Positions 11,860-24,440 of a stretch of DNA of 64,000 nucleotides are shown here, in pieces (positions within the stretch are counted from its first letter, which is position 1; each line of letters begins with the position of its first letter). Source of the stretch: Metallyticus violacea (taxonomy: Eukaryota > Arthropoda > Insecta > Mantodea > Metallyticidae); assembly GCA_030762175.1 (NCBI GenBank), contig CM060843.1, positions 29,904,501 through 29,968,500 on the forward strand. The letters are read 5' to 3'. The notes under the pieces are model-generated. The model did not search any database. It was not told the origin of the DNA and saw nothing but the letters and a program-made list of their open reading frames with translations. Made by a program: the position numbers and the translations under genes.

Positions 11860-12550
11860 TGATTCACTTCTTCCAATGAAACTCCAATATTTCTGCATAT
11901 TCTTGGAAGTAGGGTTCTCCAACTGCTGCATACCACTGGTTTACATGTGAACATTTCCTCACTCGAAGGATTTATTTCAGTTTTACGATCAGCATGAAGT
12001 AACTGGTAGATGTAACTATAGAGTAAGTAGTATTTTCTAGCTGTTCTAGCCAATTGCACTCATTGCAACACAAAAGTAATGACTTGAAACAGAAAGAGCA
12101 CATTTTTCACGAAATTTCTTATAGATTTCGTCTAGTAATTTTGAAACAATATTCTCATAATGATCATCTGTTAATTGCGCTCCCTTTCTGGAAATTACTA
12201 ATTAGAATACCACTTTGTATATTCCAAAAAACAGAACATATTGCCTACAGTTGGCCGCACCTTTAGTTTCTTATGAAACGAGACACCTTATATTTCCATT
12301 CCTTACTTTTATTTTGATTTCAGGATCACAATGATAGACCCATTGCTCATTCATAGTCACAAATTTTAGAAGAAAAGTTCTGTTTGTTCACCCGAAATTG
12401 TATTAAATATATTTATTAAATGCCAACATTCGGGTTTTCATCTTGCAGTTAATGTTTTCATCTCTAACTCTTTAGTTAAAATCTGTGTACACTATTGCAT
12501 GTTTCCTCTAAAATATTTCTAACAGTCACTCGCCGTTTATGCAACATTAA
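11860..12550 (-). pseudogene. mariner transposase remnant
   Basis: Successive minus-strand segments follow the order of a mariner (IS630/Tc1/mariner, DD34D) transposase. The first is the second half of the helix-turn-helix region, RVTVRNILEETCNSVHR (about 12545-12495), then TKELEMKTLTAR, which corresponds to the family's LxMRKVSAR segment. VTMNEQWVYHCDPEIK (about 12360-12313) is the segment around the first catalytic Asp, normally TGDETWVxHYDPE. HYENIVSKLLDEIYKKFREK (near 12160) matches the YYxxLLdxL segment. The first catalytic Asp is Asn here, and the second-Asp motif reads FQVIT in place of HQDNA. Many stops and frameshifts show it is inactive. No terminal inverted repeats were found. The N-terminal 50 or so residues were not seen. 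Confidence 0.8.
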
Positions 12551-12554
12551 ATTT

Positions 12555-15500
12555 GTTTATTTATATTTTTCGTTTGTAACAATTTTCAAAACAACCACAG
12601 TGTTCAAATTCACAAGATGTTTTACTACACATCATCTTCTTATTATACCATACGATAGAGGAAAGAGGTGTTTGTAGTTGCTGTTAATCTGTTTAACGCT
12701 CCACAAGTGAGATGCTGTTGGCTGCTGAGCGAGCAAGTGTCATACGATTGTTGCACACTGAACCAATCCCTCTGTATGTAACTGCTAAGTTTTCGGGTCT
12801 CAAAACAAGATACCTATGCTGTACAGCTGGCTATACTAACGATCTCACAAGGAGTTTCTTTTTTAGAGGGCGAAATGATAAGTTCCAACTCATAGGCTTA
12901 AAAAGTGCAATTAAAGCACACAAAATAAACTCTTTGATATTCAGTGTGAAAAGGAATCTATGCCTTTCTTTGCAACGGTTACCTATTTGTGATGAATAGA
13001 AAAAAATTAATTTTCCCCTTTTTAGGCGATTTAAATAAAATGTTGCGTGTTTTAAAATTCATTGGAGAAGTTTAACATGAAAAATGGTAAGATAATCTCC
13101 CTCGCTACCTGTTAATTATTTTGCAGCCACGAGTTTCACAGTCTTCCGATTATAAGCCCCACAAAGCGTTTTTCCCCTCATTTACAACTTTACAATATGA
13201 TAACACTGCATTTCTTAATTCAAATATAGTAAGAACAAGTAAGCGTCCCACCTTTGATGTTCTTGCTCCTAAAATCGCTCCAAGCTGGGTTTATTTATAA
13301 TGAATTAATTTGGTGTCGCTTCTATCGCCGCAGCTAACATATGTTTTTAATGAACAGCTGTTGTGGAAGTTACAGATTCGTTAATTAAAAGGTCATCTAC
13401 TGAAAATGTAATTTTTATTTTGAAATAGATGTGAAAATTCAGTGTTTGTCACTGAAATAAAACCTAAAGGTAAGTAAATCGTGTTTTTTTTGGTTTTATT
13501 TGTTTATAATTGAATTTTTAGCTGACATTCCGCCTTTTTATGCATTATTATTTCTTTTTTTTTTTTGTTTTTGATCCTAAGTCACTGTTTTATGTATGGC
13601 TTTATGTCACGTTACTGGATTTTACCAGTATCCAAAAAGATAGGTTAAGGAGCTGGAGAGCACAGCTTAGTTTTATAGTTACCTTAAATAGCTGATTAGT
13701 TTCCCGTTTTACCATATTATCCTTACTACCCGATAATCGAATTGGAGCATGGAGAGCAGAAAATCGCAAAGAGACGTGAGTGGTGCTCTGCAAAATTACT
13801 TAAAAATCAAGGGTCAAACTGCACAAACAATACATCCAGTTATTATTTTTTCTGCATTCCTTTCTTGACAGCATTTTTCCCGCAGAAGAACAGTCTAAAT
13901 AATCTGAAATAACAACAACTCAGGTAAAACCCCCATTTGGTATTACAGTTTTAGTGTCAGTATTAATTATTATTCGGCGAAACACTTTTAAGTGTTTTTA
14001 AGATTTTCCCGTAGTGAAAAAGAATGAATTTGGAACTTCTAGAGTCACTTGCTCAGTATTATTCAGACGAATTAGATTCAGCATTAAAATTGATATTATA
14101 GACGTAACCTGTGCAAATCATAAAGTTAAGCTCAAGTTTTAATTCACAGGAGCGAATAGTGCCAATGTAATCGCCAACCGCCACCAGCCCGAAGACTTAA
14201 GCTTTATCGTTAATAGAACATATTTCGGAATGCTTACATCTGACGGTACTTATTATTGGACATACTTATTATTGGACATACAAATGTATGATAACTATGT
14301 CATTTATTAAAAAGGTACTAATAAATGTTTTCGGTTTGCATTCAATTATGCAGAACCATTTGAAGGAGAATACAATTAGTAAACTCAATTTCGTTACAAC
14401 CGCACTCAGAATTCAGTTCTGCGAAATACCCAAGCTACCTCTATGATATGTAGATACGTCCTGACTATCTTCAACTGTTGTACTGTATACATTTTAACAG
14501 CTGTTTTCAACTGTTTATTTACCTTAATGTGAAACAAATGACGTTAGCTTGGTGACACAGTTTAGCAATGAACAATATCTTGAGTTGTTTCTTATTTATG
14601 GTAAAAATCATCGTAAAGGAGCTGTAGTAGTATGAATCTATTGAGAAAGTTTCTCAAAGAGAATATAGTGCCATATTCTAGAACGTTTATTAAATTATGC
14701 CAGTTTTGTACGTAAATAATTGTGAATAATTTCATTAAATAATCTGATCTCGACTCTTGATTACATATTTACAGCTAAGTGAATAATCGCTTATACAAAG
14801 GGAGAAGCTGTTAATGACTTTTGTGATTACAGCTGTTGAAGCTAAGGAATTAACAGCAAGTAGTTGAATCCCCCAGTTGCAAGAAGTGTAAAATAAAACT
14901 ATGTATCTTAGGAATGAGTATAACTATGATCTTTTTTAATTCTCAAAATACCACGGTCTGTTTTCAGATTAAGAGAAAAGTCATAGATTCCCTTTCATCT
15001 TGCATGTAAGCGAACTCATAGAGCACAAACATTTTTCACCTTTAAAATGCTTTCGAAATAGGCTTCTGGATGAAAACAAACGTGAACTAAAGAAATTTGT
15101 GATTTTGCGTATTTTACTCTCCATTTTGTTTTGAAGTTCACTATATAGAAAATTGACACAAAATTGTCGTGCACAGTGACTTAGTATGTGAAATGAAATA
15201 AATCCAGTCTTCATGTCATCCACAATTCATCTTATCTTATATGCAAAATGGTTTAATTGGATTAGATGTTATAAATAAAAACACACACGATTGGGTGCAT
15301 TTGTTTTTCTAGAATTTAACAACTTTTAAAGTTATATGAGTTTGCATAAGAAGACAGGATTTGTTTACCATAGACAACTGAAGCTACGTGAAAGTTCATG
15401 TACAGAAAAACTAAAGTGTTTAAAGAGGACAAAAATATTGAAAGAGTCCCACATACGTAACACACTGCCATTTTGCAGAGTTCCACGTCAGCTAACACTA

Positions 15501-16325
15501 CGTTGGTTAGAGTTTGTGGGTGTGGCCTTAGCGAACATCCTGTGCTTTGAAATGACTATATTGCGTATTACATTACAACCAAGAGTGCCTATCACATTTA
15601 AAGCCCACAAGAAATTGTTGAGCTTGCACCAGTTGAAGCACACGTGTAAATATATAATAGGTGTCGTGAAGCGTGAATAAAGCATTGATTAGTGAAAATT
15701 AGTCAAGTAGTTTCATTTCTTACTTATTTATTCCCTAAATGCTTAGTTATCGACATTAGACGGACCATTAACATTTTTTAGAATCTAAATGGAGTTGAAA
15801 AGAGAGTAAAAGTACTTCATTTACTCTGACTAATGATGAATGTTTTCCACTTTGGTATTTCCACTTATTCTGGCATTAAACCCACAATGTCTAAGCATTT
15901 TTCTTTCGACCCGCCCAACATTTGCATACTTCACCAATAAAACAATTTTACATTTCTACACATTTAACAACTACTAAAACATTTTTACTGCCAAAACAAA
16001 GGATCAACAGTTATTGCAAAAATTATCTCTTAGCAATTTTAAAGCATTTATTTTATTTGTTTTTCCGGCAAAATCGTGGTTTTGGCATTCAGCTTACAGC
16101 TTTAATTAACTTTTCTGCAAATATTTAGAAAAACAAAAACTAAGTAAACGCATTTGGTTGGCGTCCAGCATATAAAGGAGCATCATCTAAAAGGTACCTA
16201 GCAACGTATGTTAGCTATCGAAAGTCGAAGTTGCAGAACAAACACTATATATTTCTCGCAGCATGTCTAAATATCGATACCGGATGCACTTTTTATCTCC
16301 TTTAGTTAATCGCAATACTTTCTTG
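12555..16325. other. Long AT-rich spacer
   Basis: No gene was recognised. Frames at 12712-12999 (+), 13602-13793 (-), 14981-15223 (-) and the overlapping 15336-15680 (+) / 15316-15685 (-) show no family motif and no convincing splice context. The TTGGCGTCC and ATCACC words near 16.15 kb are unremarkable. Confidence 0.5.
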
Positions 16326-16330
16326 CAATA

Positions 16331-16720
16331 GCATGCGCGTCCCTGATCACAACATGGCGTCAGCAACACCGCCGCACACGCGGGCCGGTAAATTATACCA
16401 ACGAGATGACTATAGACCCGCACACATTCGCTGCTACATCACACGACTGTGACGTATAAAATTTCGCTGTATCAGTCCATAGCTGACCGGCAGACTTCTT
16501 CAAGATTGACTTGTGTCACACGCACGTTGCCATGCTCCTCCATACGCGCACACACGCGCACAGAGGCTGACGCCGCGTATTGATTCGCCTCCGTCTCGAC
16601 GCCAGCGTGCAGCCTCGCCATTTCCCTCTCTTCCTCCCCTTTCCATTCACTCTCCATCAAAATGCCACGCTTATTTCCATTTCGGCAGAGTTATGCAGCG
16701 TCGGACGCGGTTTAGGAAAC
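16331..16720. promoter_or_regulatory. CpG-rich, promoter-like block
   Basis: This roughly 390-bp block is far richer in G+C and CpG (about 35 CpG by eye) than anything around it. At its left edge is an NRF-1-like GCATGCGC (16331-16338), followed by AACATGGCGTC (16351-16361), which resembles a YY1 site. A TGACGT half-site (16450-16455) runs into a TATAAAA (16455-16461). An arthropod initiator-like TCAGTC lies at 16472-16477, but it is closer to the TATA than usual. Both strands have short open frames: plus 16513-16764, ending near a weak donor GTAAGC at about 16730, and minus 16660-16472 from an ATG at about 16657. This is how an unmethylated promoter or first exon would look. No spliced gene can be traced from it, and either strand could be transcribed. 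Confidence 0.4.
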
Positions 16721-16769
16721 CTTTGAGTAGTAAGCACACCTCATACCACACACTCTTCGAGTAGTAATC

Positions 16770-17050
16770 TGTCTTTCAAGTACTTCCACACTTTGAAGAC
16801 AAACAAAACCAAGGGTGAATGAATGTCTCTGATTTTAATGTCCCTTCCCGCCGCGTAGTGCCATGGAGTCACGTCCTTGTGCCAGGACATCAGGTTTACA
16901 GAAATCTGATACTAATCTAAATACTTGATGGCGATAATTCAGCTTCCAGACTTAAAACTATTCAAGTATTAAATCTAAAACTATAAGGGAATACTTACTG
17001 TCTTAAAACTGGTGTTTTGCCTTTTAAAATGTGACTTTGTATTATATATA
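16770..17050. other. Spacer before foldback
   Basis: No gene recognised. It is mixed sequence (CCCGCCGCGTAG near 16847) that grades into a short TA run next to the foldback. Confidence 0.5.
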
Positions 17051-17054
17051 TATA

Positions 17055-17197
17055 TTAACAGTAATTATAATAGTACAAAAGGATAAAACACCAAGAAAAA
17101 GTCACACTTGCGATCTCAAGTCTGACTTTTTCTTAAGTGTATTATCCTTTTGTACTATTATAATTACTGTTAATTTGTTACATTGTTAATAGTGTTA
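17055..17197. repeat. Near-perfect 56-bp foldback with 6-nt loop
   Basis: The arm 17055-17110 is the reverse complement of 17117-17173 with only about four differences. The loop is 6 nt (CGATCT, 17111-17116). The arm tips read TTAACAGTAATTATAATAG and CTATTATAATTACTGTTAA. Just to the right is GTTACATTGTTAATAGTGTT (17177-17196), which also lies just right of the larger foldback at 37.5-37.9 kb. That suggests one element family, a MITE-like or foldback element. No transposase or target duplication was identified. A long hairpin RNA precursor is an alternative reading. Confidence 0.8.
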
Positions 17198-17199
17198 CT

Positions 17200-19335
17200 T
17201 TATTTTTATTTTTATTTTATATTATATTATATATATAGCGTGTTTCAATATATTTTCTTGATAAGGGATTCAAACACAAACTATTAAATTAATGGTCACA
17301 ATATTTGCCAACTATTCAGGTAGTTCATTCTTAATGTCATTATACAAAACGCAATTCTGAGGAAAATATATGTGCCTAAATATATTTAATCCAAAAAGTA
17401 TATAATAAACATATAATATAACAACTGTATAACTGTATAATATAAATTTCTAATGTAAAAAGAATATGAACAATATTGAAACGGAGCTGCTGGACAGACT
17501 CCGATTATATTTGAATATTGTAATAAAACAATGTAAATTATTAATTGTAATTTCTGCCGTTATCAATAACCACCTTAGTACATTCTCCTTTAAGAATAAT
17601 GAATGGTAATACAATTATCATCATCTAATGCTATTATATTGAATTAATTTCGTGACAAATGTCGTTTTCAGAGATTTTTTCTGCAGTTGTTAAGGTGAAT
17701 GCGTGTGAAACTCAAGGCACAACGCACCTAATGAGCACACTTGGCCAAGTTATTTTCTATCTTTAATCGTCTGATACAATACATCTCCAATTCTCAGTGG
17801 GACGAAAAAGAAAAAACAAATCATCATGCGACAGAGAAATGACATACAATGCCTTTGCTGTCCAGAATAAGAAGAATTGATAACAAAATAATCTGCACAA
17901 ATTCTATGCGGTTTTACTTAGAGTAATAAAATCATTACATAATTATGTCTGGAGTCCTTAGGAAAAACTGATTTATATCAACAAAATTTTCTTGGGTCTT
18001 AGTTGCGGTATTACTTAATTTAATAAATCAAACTGTAAAACTGCATACTTTTCTTCTCTATTCTGATGGTCAAAAGTGGTCAACAAAGAGTAGCGATTTG
18101 TTGATTCGATAATGGCTTTGAGGTGATCAACCCTCCACGCATAAGACACACAGACGTTTATCATCAGCTGCAAAGATTAAGCCCTTAAAGGTCTCATTCC
18201 GCCTCACAGAGGATTAAACTGTTCAATGCATATTCTTCTACTTGTGGATTTGTAGTACTGAAGTATTTGTGTTGGTGTCCTGTGGTCTTCCATTCTCTTT
18301 AATAGATATCTCAGTTTTCTTTGTATTCTTTTATTTTACACTTAACGAAGATATTCAAGTGGTTTTCTGATTTCTTCATTTGATATTTTTATCTAACAGT
18401 TCAATGAGGTTTTTTGAGTTACTGGTCGGCAGAGTGTAGCTGCGCAGTGGTATACTGTATGTGCAAGTAGCAGATTGTAATTAGTTTGAGGGAGGTATTT
18501 TCAGTTTCGCGTTTAGCTGTGTGTAAATTGTATCTAATTTTCTTCGTTAATAATGCCAATACATAAATAGTCTTGAAATAAGTGCTTTAGGTACAACACA
18601 TATGTAAAAACGGAAGCAGGAAAGTGATAAGGTCATTCGTAAGATAATATCCTGGCAATCGTGTTCTATAAGGTTGAGAAACTGTTTTCAAACTTGTTAA
18701 ATCATACAAGAGACAGACTTCCTCAATGACAAACTTCTACGTAGATACCATAATGAATTGACGATGAGACAGATCCTTTTTAATATCTATTGTAATAACA
18801 GATTAGTGCGTATTATTATCACTTTAAAATACAGTACCATTTTATGCTTTCAATAAAAATATAAATACTAAATTTAAGCGTGGCGACTCTACTATTTTCG
18901 GTTACGGCGGCTACACTTTCCCAATAAACAGCCGCGCTGAGGTGGACCGTAATTTAAATAACCTCACTCTATAGGCCTATTACATTCCTTGAAATTCATC
19001 TAGACTCTCTCTATTTTTCATTTGAAGTCTTTGTACCTTAAGCGATGGGCTAATCACCTCTCCTTCTGACATCTACATGTATCTAAATTCAAATGGTCCG
19101 TATGGTCCGTAGGCCTAAACCTTGTAAATATGACGATTCTTTAGACATAGTCCAAAATTCAGAACCTTATAGAAACACCAGGATCATCATTAAGTTACAG
19201 AGTTTTAGCAAGATATCTTCATTAATTTGTTCTCTTCATGTGGAGTGTTTCACTCACTTTTGATCACTGATTTTTTTTATTATATCTTTTAAACAGATGT
19301 AACTTAAGGGACATTCTTGGTGCAAGAGGAGCAAG
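17200..19335. other. AT-rich spacer
   Basis: No recognisable gene. A small GC-richer patch at 18880-18955 (GGCGACTC, GGTTACGGCGGC, CAGCCGCGCTG) is unexplained. Confidence 0.5.
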
Positions 19336-19339
19336 ATTA

Positions 19340-20120
19340 TTGCAAACAGAGGGTTTACAGTGCAACAATTAACATCAAGGCAAACCTTATACTCTTGTCC
19401 GGAAGATATTATGAGTCTCAATTTCCCGCCGAATGTTTCCTTTAGTTCCACAAAGCTCGTGACCTGTTGCGATACGCTCTGCCTTTTATCGTGCTTCTTA
19501 GGAAGAAAGTTTTAGGGGTAAGGTCTTGAGGCCTTGGTGATTGATATCCTATAAACATTATAAGATTTTCCAAGAAGGTATCAGCATCAGCCATGCTGAT
19601 ACTGAGGTGTGGCAAGTAGCACCATCCTGCTGGAAATAGCCAGTACCAAGTTTCTCATCGTCCAACTGTCCAAGTGTTTCATGATGTGAGAATTATCACT
19701 ACGAAATACTGTATTCCGGGAATTGGCGTGCCCACTTAGTTAACCACGCCTCATTGGAAAACAAAGCATAATCTAGTATTTCTGAATGCACTGAGAAAAT
19801 GCTGAAACTAATGACAGTAACCAAATCTCTTGTTTTCGTTGGGGAGACTTCAATTCTTGCTTGCTGCTTTATGTTTTTGCTCCTTGTTGTCACGTACTTA
19901 TGGAAACCTCAATCTCCTGCGATAGACTCTGTGGGAAGAGACCCGTAAACATATTTTTCACCTTCTCCATCTTTACAGTTTCAGATCGACGCAATCGACC
20001 TTCACTGTTATGGGTACAGAAAGTCGTTCGTGTACTTCCTTAACCACGCTTCTTATAGTGCACTACGGTATACCCGTGTCAACTTTCATTGTTTCGTTTA
20101 AGAGTTACAAGAGAAAATTA
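19340..20120 (-). pseudogene. Tc1/mariner-superfamily transposase remnant
   Basis: Read on the minus strand, fragments keep the order of an insect Tc3-like or mariner-like transposase. CGRLSQEIEVSIST-type sequence near 19940 matches the end of the DNA-binding half (S+ELGVSxST). ISFSIFSVHSEI...ALFSNEAWL (about 19800-19745) is the segment with the first catalytic residue (normally FSDEAWF). QDLTPKTFFL (about 19530-19501) followed by KGRAYRNRSRAL and ELKE is the third-Asp region (DLTPxDFFLWGxLK). The first catalytic Asp is Asn and the third is replaced (KT for CD), so it is dead. The middle region with the second Asp is not recognisable, and stops are frequent. Confidence 0.7.
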
Positions 20121-20124
20121 AGGA

Positions 20125-21570
20125 CCGAGAGAATTGATGCACCAGATATTTTCAAATTAGTAATTAAATGTATTTATTTTGTTAAGAATCGTTTCAAAAA
20201 GTAAATACTTTTTAGAAAATAAAAATAAAGTATTTACGTTTATTAACTTGCTCTATCAGATGATCGGCAATTGTTATGCTCGTCAGAATTTGACCTAAAC
20301 CTTTAAAATATGACAACTTTATTTAAAAATAAAGTTTTATTATAACTTTCACTTATTTTATTGGGATTATAAATTGCTTACTGAAATTGGTTTTTTGATA
20401 TTATTAGAATAATGTCATCAGGGAGTAAAATATTTTTCCGGGGTTATACGATTTGTATTAAAAGCGTTTTAATTTAATCTTCCAAGTTGTGGGATATCGT
20501 CAGTACGTTACAGAAGATGTACGGTACGCTTTATCTTACATCACAGCGAATTAGTCTCTTTTTGGTGGAGCGCGAATGTCTATTTGATTTTTTTAAAGTT
20601 CAACTTTGACATCTTTTATGAGATAATTCTAAAATAACAATCTTTAGCATTATTTCTAATATTTTGTTTGATTGCATTATCGAACGCCTTTTCATAGTCT
20701 AGAAAGTTACTTATGTTAATTGCATATATTTTCTGCTTTTCAATTACAAATTTGTGTAGCAGAGAATATGCCACCAGAGCGATACCTTCCATTTGTAAAT
20801 CAGTTTTGAAACTCTAAACGTTTTGTCTCTACTTTTGTGTTCAGATACATTTTCCTTTTTAAGCCATTCAACATTTTTATAACAAACTCATACCTGAATA
20901 ATTTTTACATATTTTCCTATCCTCTTTTTGACTTATGGAATTTTTATAATTTAAACAGATTTCCAATCTTTCAGAATTATTCCTATATCTAGCATGCATT
21001 TATGAGGAATAAATTCTCATTTTAATTAAAATTTCGAAGGAATTTTTAAAAGTTTATAAGTACTGTCTGCCCAGCAATTTATTGTTTAGAATTTAAACAT
21101 TCAAGGTTTTTAACCATGTAATGAATCATGTGTGTTTAATAAATCTGTTCAGTAATATTTCCCCCAATAATTTATCTTTAACATTTTTATTTCTGTTTTC
21201 AAATATTGTAAATTTTTATAATCTATGCTATCTTGCGCTGTTTTACTATTTTTAAATAGCCTGTTTCTTATGATTTATTTTGCGTAATTGTTGATTATAA
21301 TTCCATAATTTTAGAAGTATATTATATTAATTATTTGCTTTCATCCCTAGGGCTTAGTTATTGTTTACAGTTAATTTTTGGTCGCTTTAAAATAATAACC
21401 CTATCGCGATTTTACAAAATATTACAATTTCAGATAGATTACAGATGTTAGATGTTAAGAATTAAGCTTTTCCATTTGTTGTTAAAGACACTTGACAGGT
21501 TAGTGAGGGCAGCTTGTAGGCTTCATCTGTTGAATTTTGGGAAATGAACTAGTATATATGAAGTATAGCA
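20125..21570. other. AT-rich spacer
   Basis: Very A+T-rich. No gene or repeat family recognised. Confidence 0.5.
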
Positions 21571-21574
21571 AGGA

Positions 21575-21860
21575 TTGTGTTGCAGGTGTGACAAGTTGTG
21601 CAGAATGAAAGAGACAGTGAGTTTAAAGTGGCCGATTCAGAGGCAAGTAATTACCATTTGCTCTTGTCGTTTAAGTGCTAGGAGTGACTCAAAGATATTA
21701 GTGGAGACATTGATTCCTTCTTCCAGTTCTCTTTTGGTGGGGAGTAGTTTCTTGAGGATGTCAGGTGGCTTCCTTTGCAGCATCGTCAGCTTTTTCGTTA
21801 CACTCAATCCCCACAAGTGAGGGAATTACTTGCTACCCAGAGTGCTAAATGGATGAATAT
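21575..21860 (-). pseudogene. LINE (Jockey/I-like) RNase H-end remnant
   Basis: On the minus strand a frame reads IPSLVGIECNEKADDAAKEA (about 21828-21769). This fits the end of the RNase H domain that closes the ORF2 of several insect LINEs (PSHxGIxGNEKADxAAKEA). About 45 codons on, in another frame, comes LALKRQEQMVITCL, stop, IGHFKLTVSFIL, which fits the following LTRLRIGHTxLTHxxLL segment, then CHTCN-like residues. The copy has frameshifts and stops and nothing upstream (reverse transcriptase) was recognised. It is therefore a short 3' fragment, the usual result of 5'-truncated insertion or decay. Confidence 0.7.
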
Positions 21861-21861
21861 A

Positions 21862-22735
21862 GATAAATGGGAATAGGATCTGAGTAGGATTTAGACTCTG
21901 AGTAGCTAATAAAATTGGTATTATTAGAGCTGATCCATTTTATGCAAGGTACCGCTACATTTTCCCAACTCATTCTTCATTCTGCTTATCCCAAAGTGCC
22001 GCATCAACCCCTTTCACATCCAATTTACTAAATACTGCAAAGAAAGCGATTTTGAAGTCTGTAAAATCCATTCCCGCCAACTCTTAATGGACATGGCCCG
22101 TTGCCTCTCCTGCGCCCCTCAGTCAATATTTAGCAATAAAATGAAAAACCCTCCTGCTTCCCCTTTCATCCTCAAACAAAGGTTCAACGTTCTTCGGGGA
22201 AGGCACACAGACGCTACTGACATTTTCACGGAAGAATCAGCAGCAACCGATGGTCGTGGTTGTCGAGTTGTATACCTCATTCACACCATGCTTTACATGT
22301 TACCTTGGTATTTTTCCATTTTTTGAAATGGAAATCCCTCCAGTACATCATTTACTCTTGCAATCTTGATTGCATACGAGAGACTTAAGATCTTCATACG
22401 GGTACAAAGTAGATGTTGATGCCGGACAAATAATGTAAGCACCAATAGCGATCTTAAAGCAGAGGAATATTTTTTCTAACATTTAAGAGCTATAGGAGAT
22501 TCAGAGGTATAGATAATATCTGCATTTTGTATCTTGGATCCAAACTTGTAAGTATTCAGCAGTACGGTAAGATAACTAACCCAATTTTTGTCTTGTTCAT
22601 AAGAATGTTGAAGCTTTTAACACAGCCATTCTTGACATTTTTCAAATGCAGTATACATGAACATTTATTGCCAAATGACAAAACCAGAATTTGTATATTT
22701 TTGACGCATTCAAGTTTATTTTCATTAAGGTAAAG
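21862..22735. other. Spacer, nothing recognised
   Basis: A frame at 22087-22326 (+) has no family motif. The remainder is A+T-rich sequence preceding the mariner copy. No mariner inverted repeat could be recognised here. Confidence 0.45.
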
Positions 22736-22740
22736 GTTAA

Positions 22741-23545
22741 GACGAAGAGCTTGCAGATCGGCCATTGGAGGTGTTCACTCCTGAAAATATTACTCTTGTG
22801 GAAGGAGAAATTATGGATGACCGGCGGCTCAAAGATATAGAAATAGCAGCAAGGTTGGGACTTTCTAAAACAACGATTCTTCGAACTATTCATGAACATT
22901 TAAACGTGAACAAGGTAAGTACAAGAAGGGTGCATATACTTCTTTTCTGAGTCTGAAAGCAGCAACGAGTCATCTGTTGTCCGGCATTTTTGGAGCTTTA
23001 CCGTGACAAGAGAGAGAAGTTGTGCAAGCCATTGTTACAGGAAATGAAACTATGGTCCTCTATTATGATCCCTTGTTCAAAAGAGAATCAATGGAGTGGC
23101 GTAAACCTAGCGAAGCACCGCCTCTAAAGGCCAAGGTCACTCAGTCAACCAAGAAAATCATGGCCACAATCTTTTGCGACTATGAAGGAATCTCTTCCTT
23201 GACTTCAAGGAGAGGAACAGCACAATAAATGGGGAGTACTATGCTGATCTACTGCACAGACTACGTGCTTCCATCAAAGAGAAAAGGCGAGGAAACCTGA
23301 GTGACGGTGTACGCTTTCTTCACGACAACGCGTCTGTGTACACAGCTCTTGTTGCAAAGGAAGCTGTGAAGAAATGTGTTTCAGAGAGACCGACCATTCA
23401 CCCTACAGCCCAGATCTAGCTCACAGTGACTATTTCCTCTTCTCAGAACTCAGAAGGATCTTCGAGGAAGAAATTTAAGTGTGACGATGGATGCTGTTTA
23501 TGCCCATGTTGCAGACAAAAATTCTAGCTATTTTGGTAAGGGGGG
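22741..23545 (+). pseudogene. mariner transposase pseudogene
   Basis: This is the best preserved mariner (DD34D) copy here. At 22741-22925 it reads ADRPLEVFTPEN then DDRRLKDIEIAARLGLSKTT and HEHLNVNKVS, the second helix-turn-helix. At 23034-23190 VTGNETMVLYYDP, KRESMEWRKP and KKIMATIFCDYEGI give the first catalytic segment. At 23222-23330 NGEYYADLLHRLRASIKEK and FLHDNASVYTA hold the second Asp, intact. At 23398-23440, in a shifted frame, PYSPDLAHSDYFLF holds the third Asp, also intact. The first catalytic Asp is Asn (TGNE for TGDE). Frameshifts and stops separate the parts, and a stop lies just upstream of 22741, so the N-terminal third is missing. The frames 22765-22950 and 23022-23228 are pieces of this gene. 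No terminal inverted repeats were seen. Confidence 0.9.
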
Positions 23546-23549
23546 ATGA

Positions 23550-24440
23550 ATGTTAATTCAAAAATGTGAGAAGTATTTTGCAATAAAGTGTAACTATATC
23601 GAATAATGAAGTATAATTTTGTCTTTATCATACCTAGAAAATGGTACCCTGGAAACTTATGGAGCTACACTCGTATGTACCCTTGCCTGAGGAAGGCTAG
23701 CACATGAGAAGGTCGGGCTAGGAAAAACCTGCAAGGTTAGGTGATGAGGGAAGCAAGTTTCAGGCCACATTCCCTTAGTTACTGTGCTATAACAATTAGG
23801 ATTATGTGTTCCATCCTTGTCTAGGGATAACCGTCTCTCCTATCAATTACAAGGCAAACGTTAGATATTGCAACTTTCATATTAGGTGACAGAAGAGGTC
23901 CAAGTGGGAGAATAATGCAGTTAACACATATTGGTTGGTATTTGGAGGTTAAGGTTTCAGAAATTTTTATACTAGTAAGGTAGATGCACATTCGTGAGTT
24001 TGAAATGCATGATGCGAAATGGATATTGGAAGCACTTATTACTTTACTTACTACAACAAAATATGCTCGAAGCGGAATTCCGTTAGGGGATTGTTCGGTT
24101 TTTCTTTGATACAGAGAGACAACTTTAGCGTACAATAAACGACGTGTTGAATATTGGTTATGGAAACTACTGTAGTCAATAACCTCCGAAAAAGAAGATA
24201 AATGCAGTGCGATCAGTGATGTTTCCCCCTCCCCCCGGCGCGGAAATTTTTCTATGTGCAAGTCCCCCTTTGCTGCATCGTGGAGGGAATAGCAATCCTG
24301 CTTGCTTACTTGTTGACCTTGCTGACTGTCGCAGTTGTATAGCAGCTGTTCCCGAATGTGCTGTTAGTTTCTTAATTCGACAGTATACATAATGTGTATT
24401 ATGTCTCATGTGTTTACCTTGTGTATCTTTATGCACGATT
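23550..24440. other. Spacer with a GC-rich patch
   Basis: The patch 24205-24300 is C-rich (TTCCCCCTCCCCCCGGCGCG at 24221-24240) and followed by GCATCGTGG. It lies just left of the next transposase remnant, where the remnant's N-terminal half should be, so it may be an unrelated insertion. The 146-codon minus frame at 23821-24261 has no recognisable domain. Confidence 0.45.

Noticed and set aside
15316..15685. 114-codon plus frame and two antisense frames
   Set aside because: No recognised motif and no coding-like composition on either strand.
24205..24440. hAT-like terminal repeat (CAGTGATG start, C-rich)
   Set aside because: No matching inverted end or 8-bp duplication could be found.
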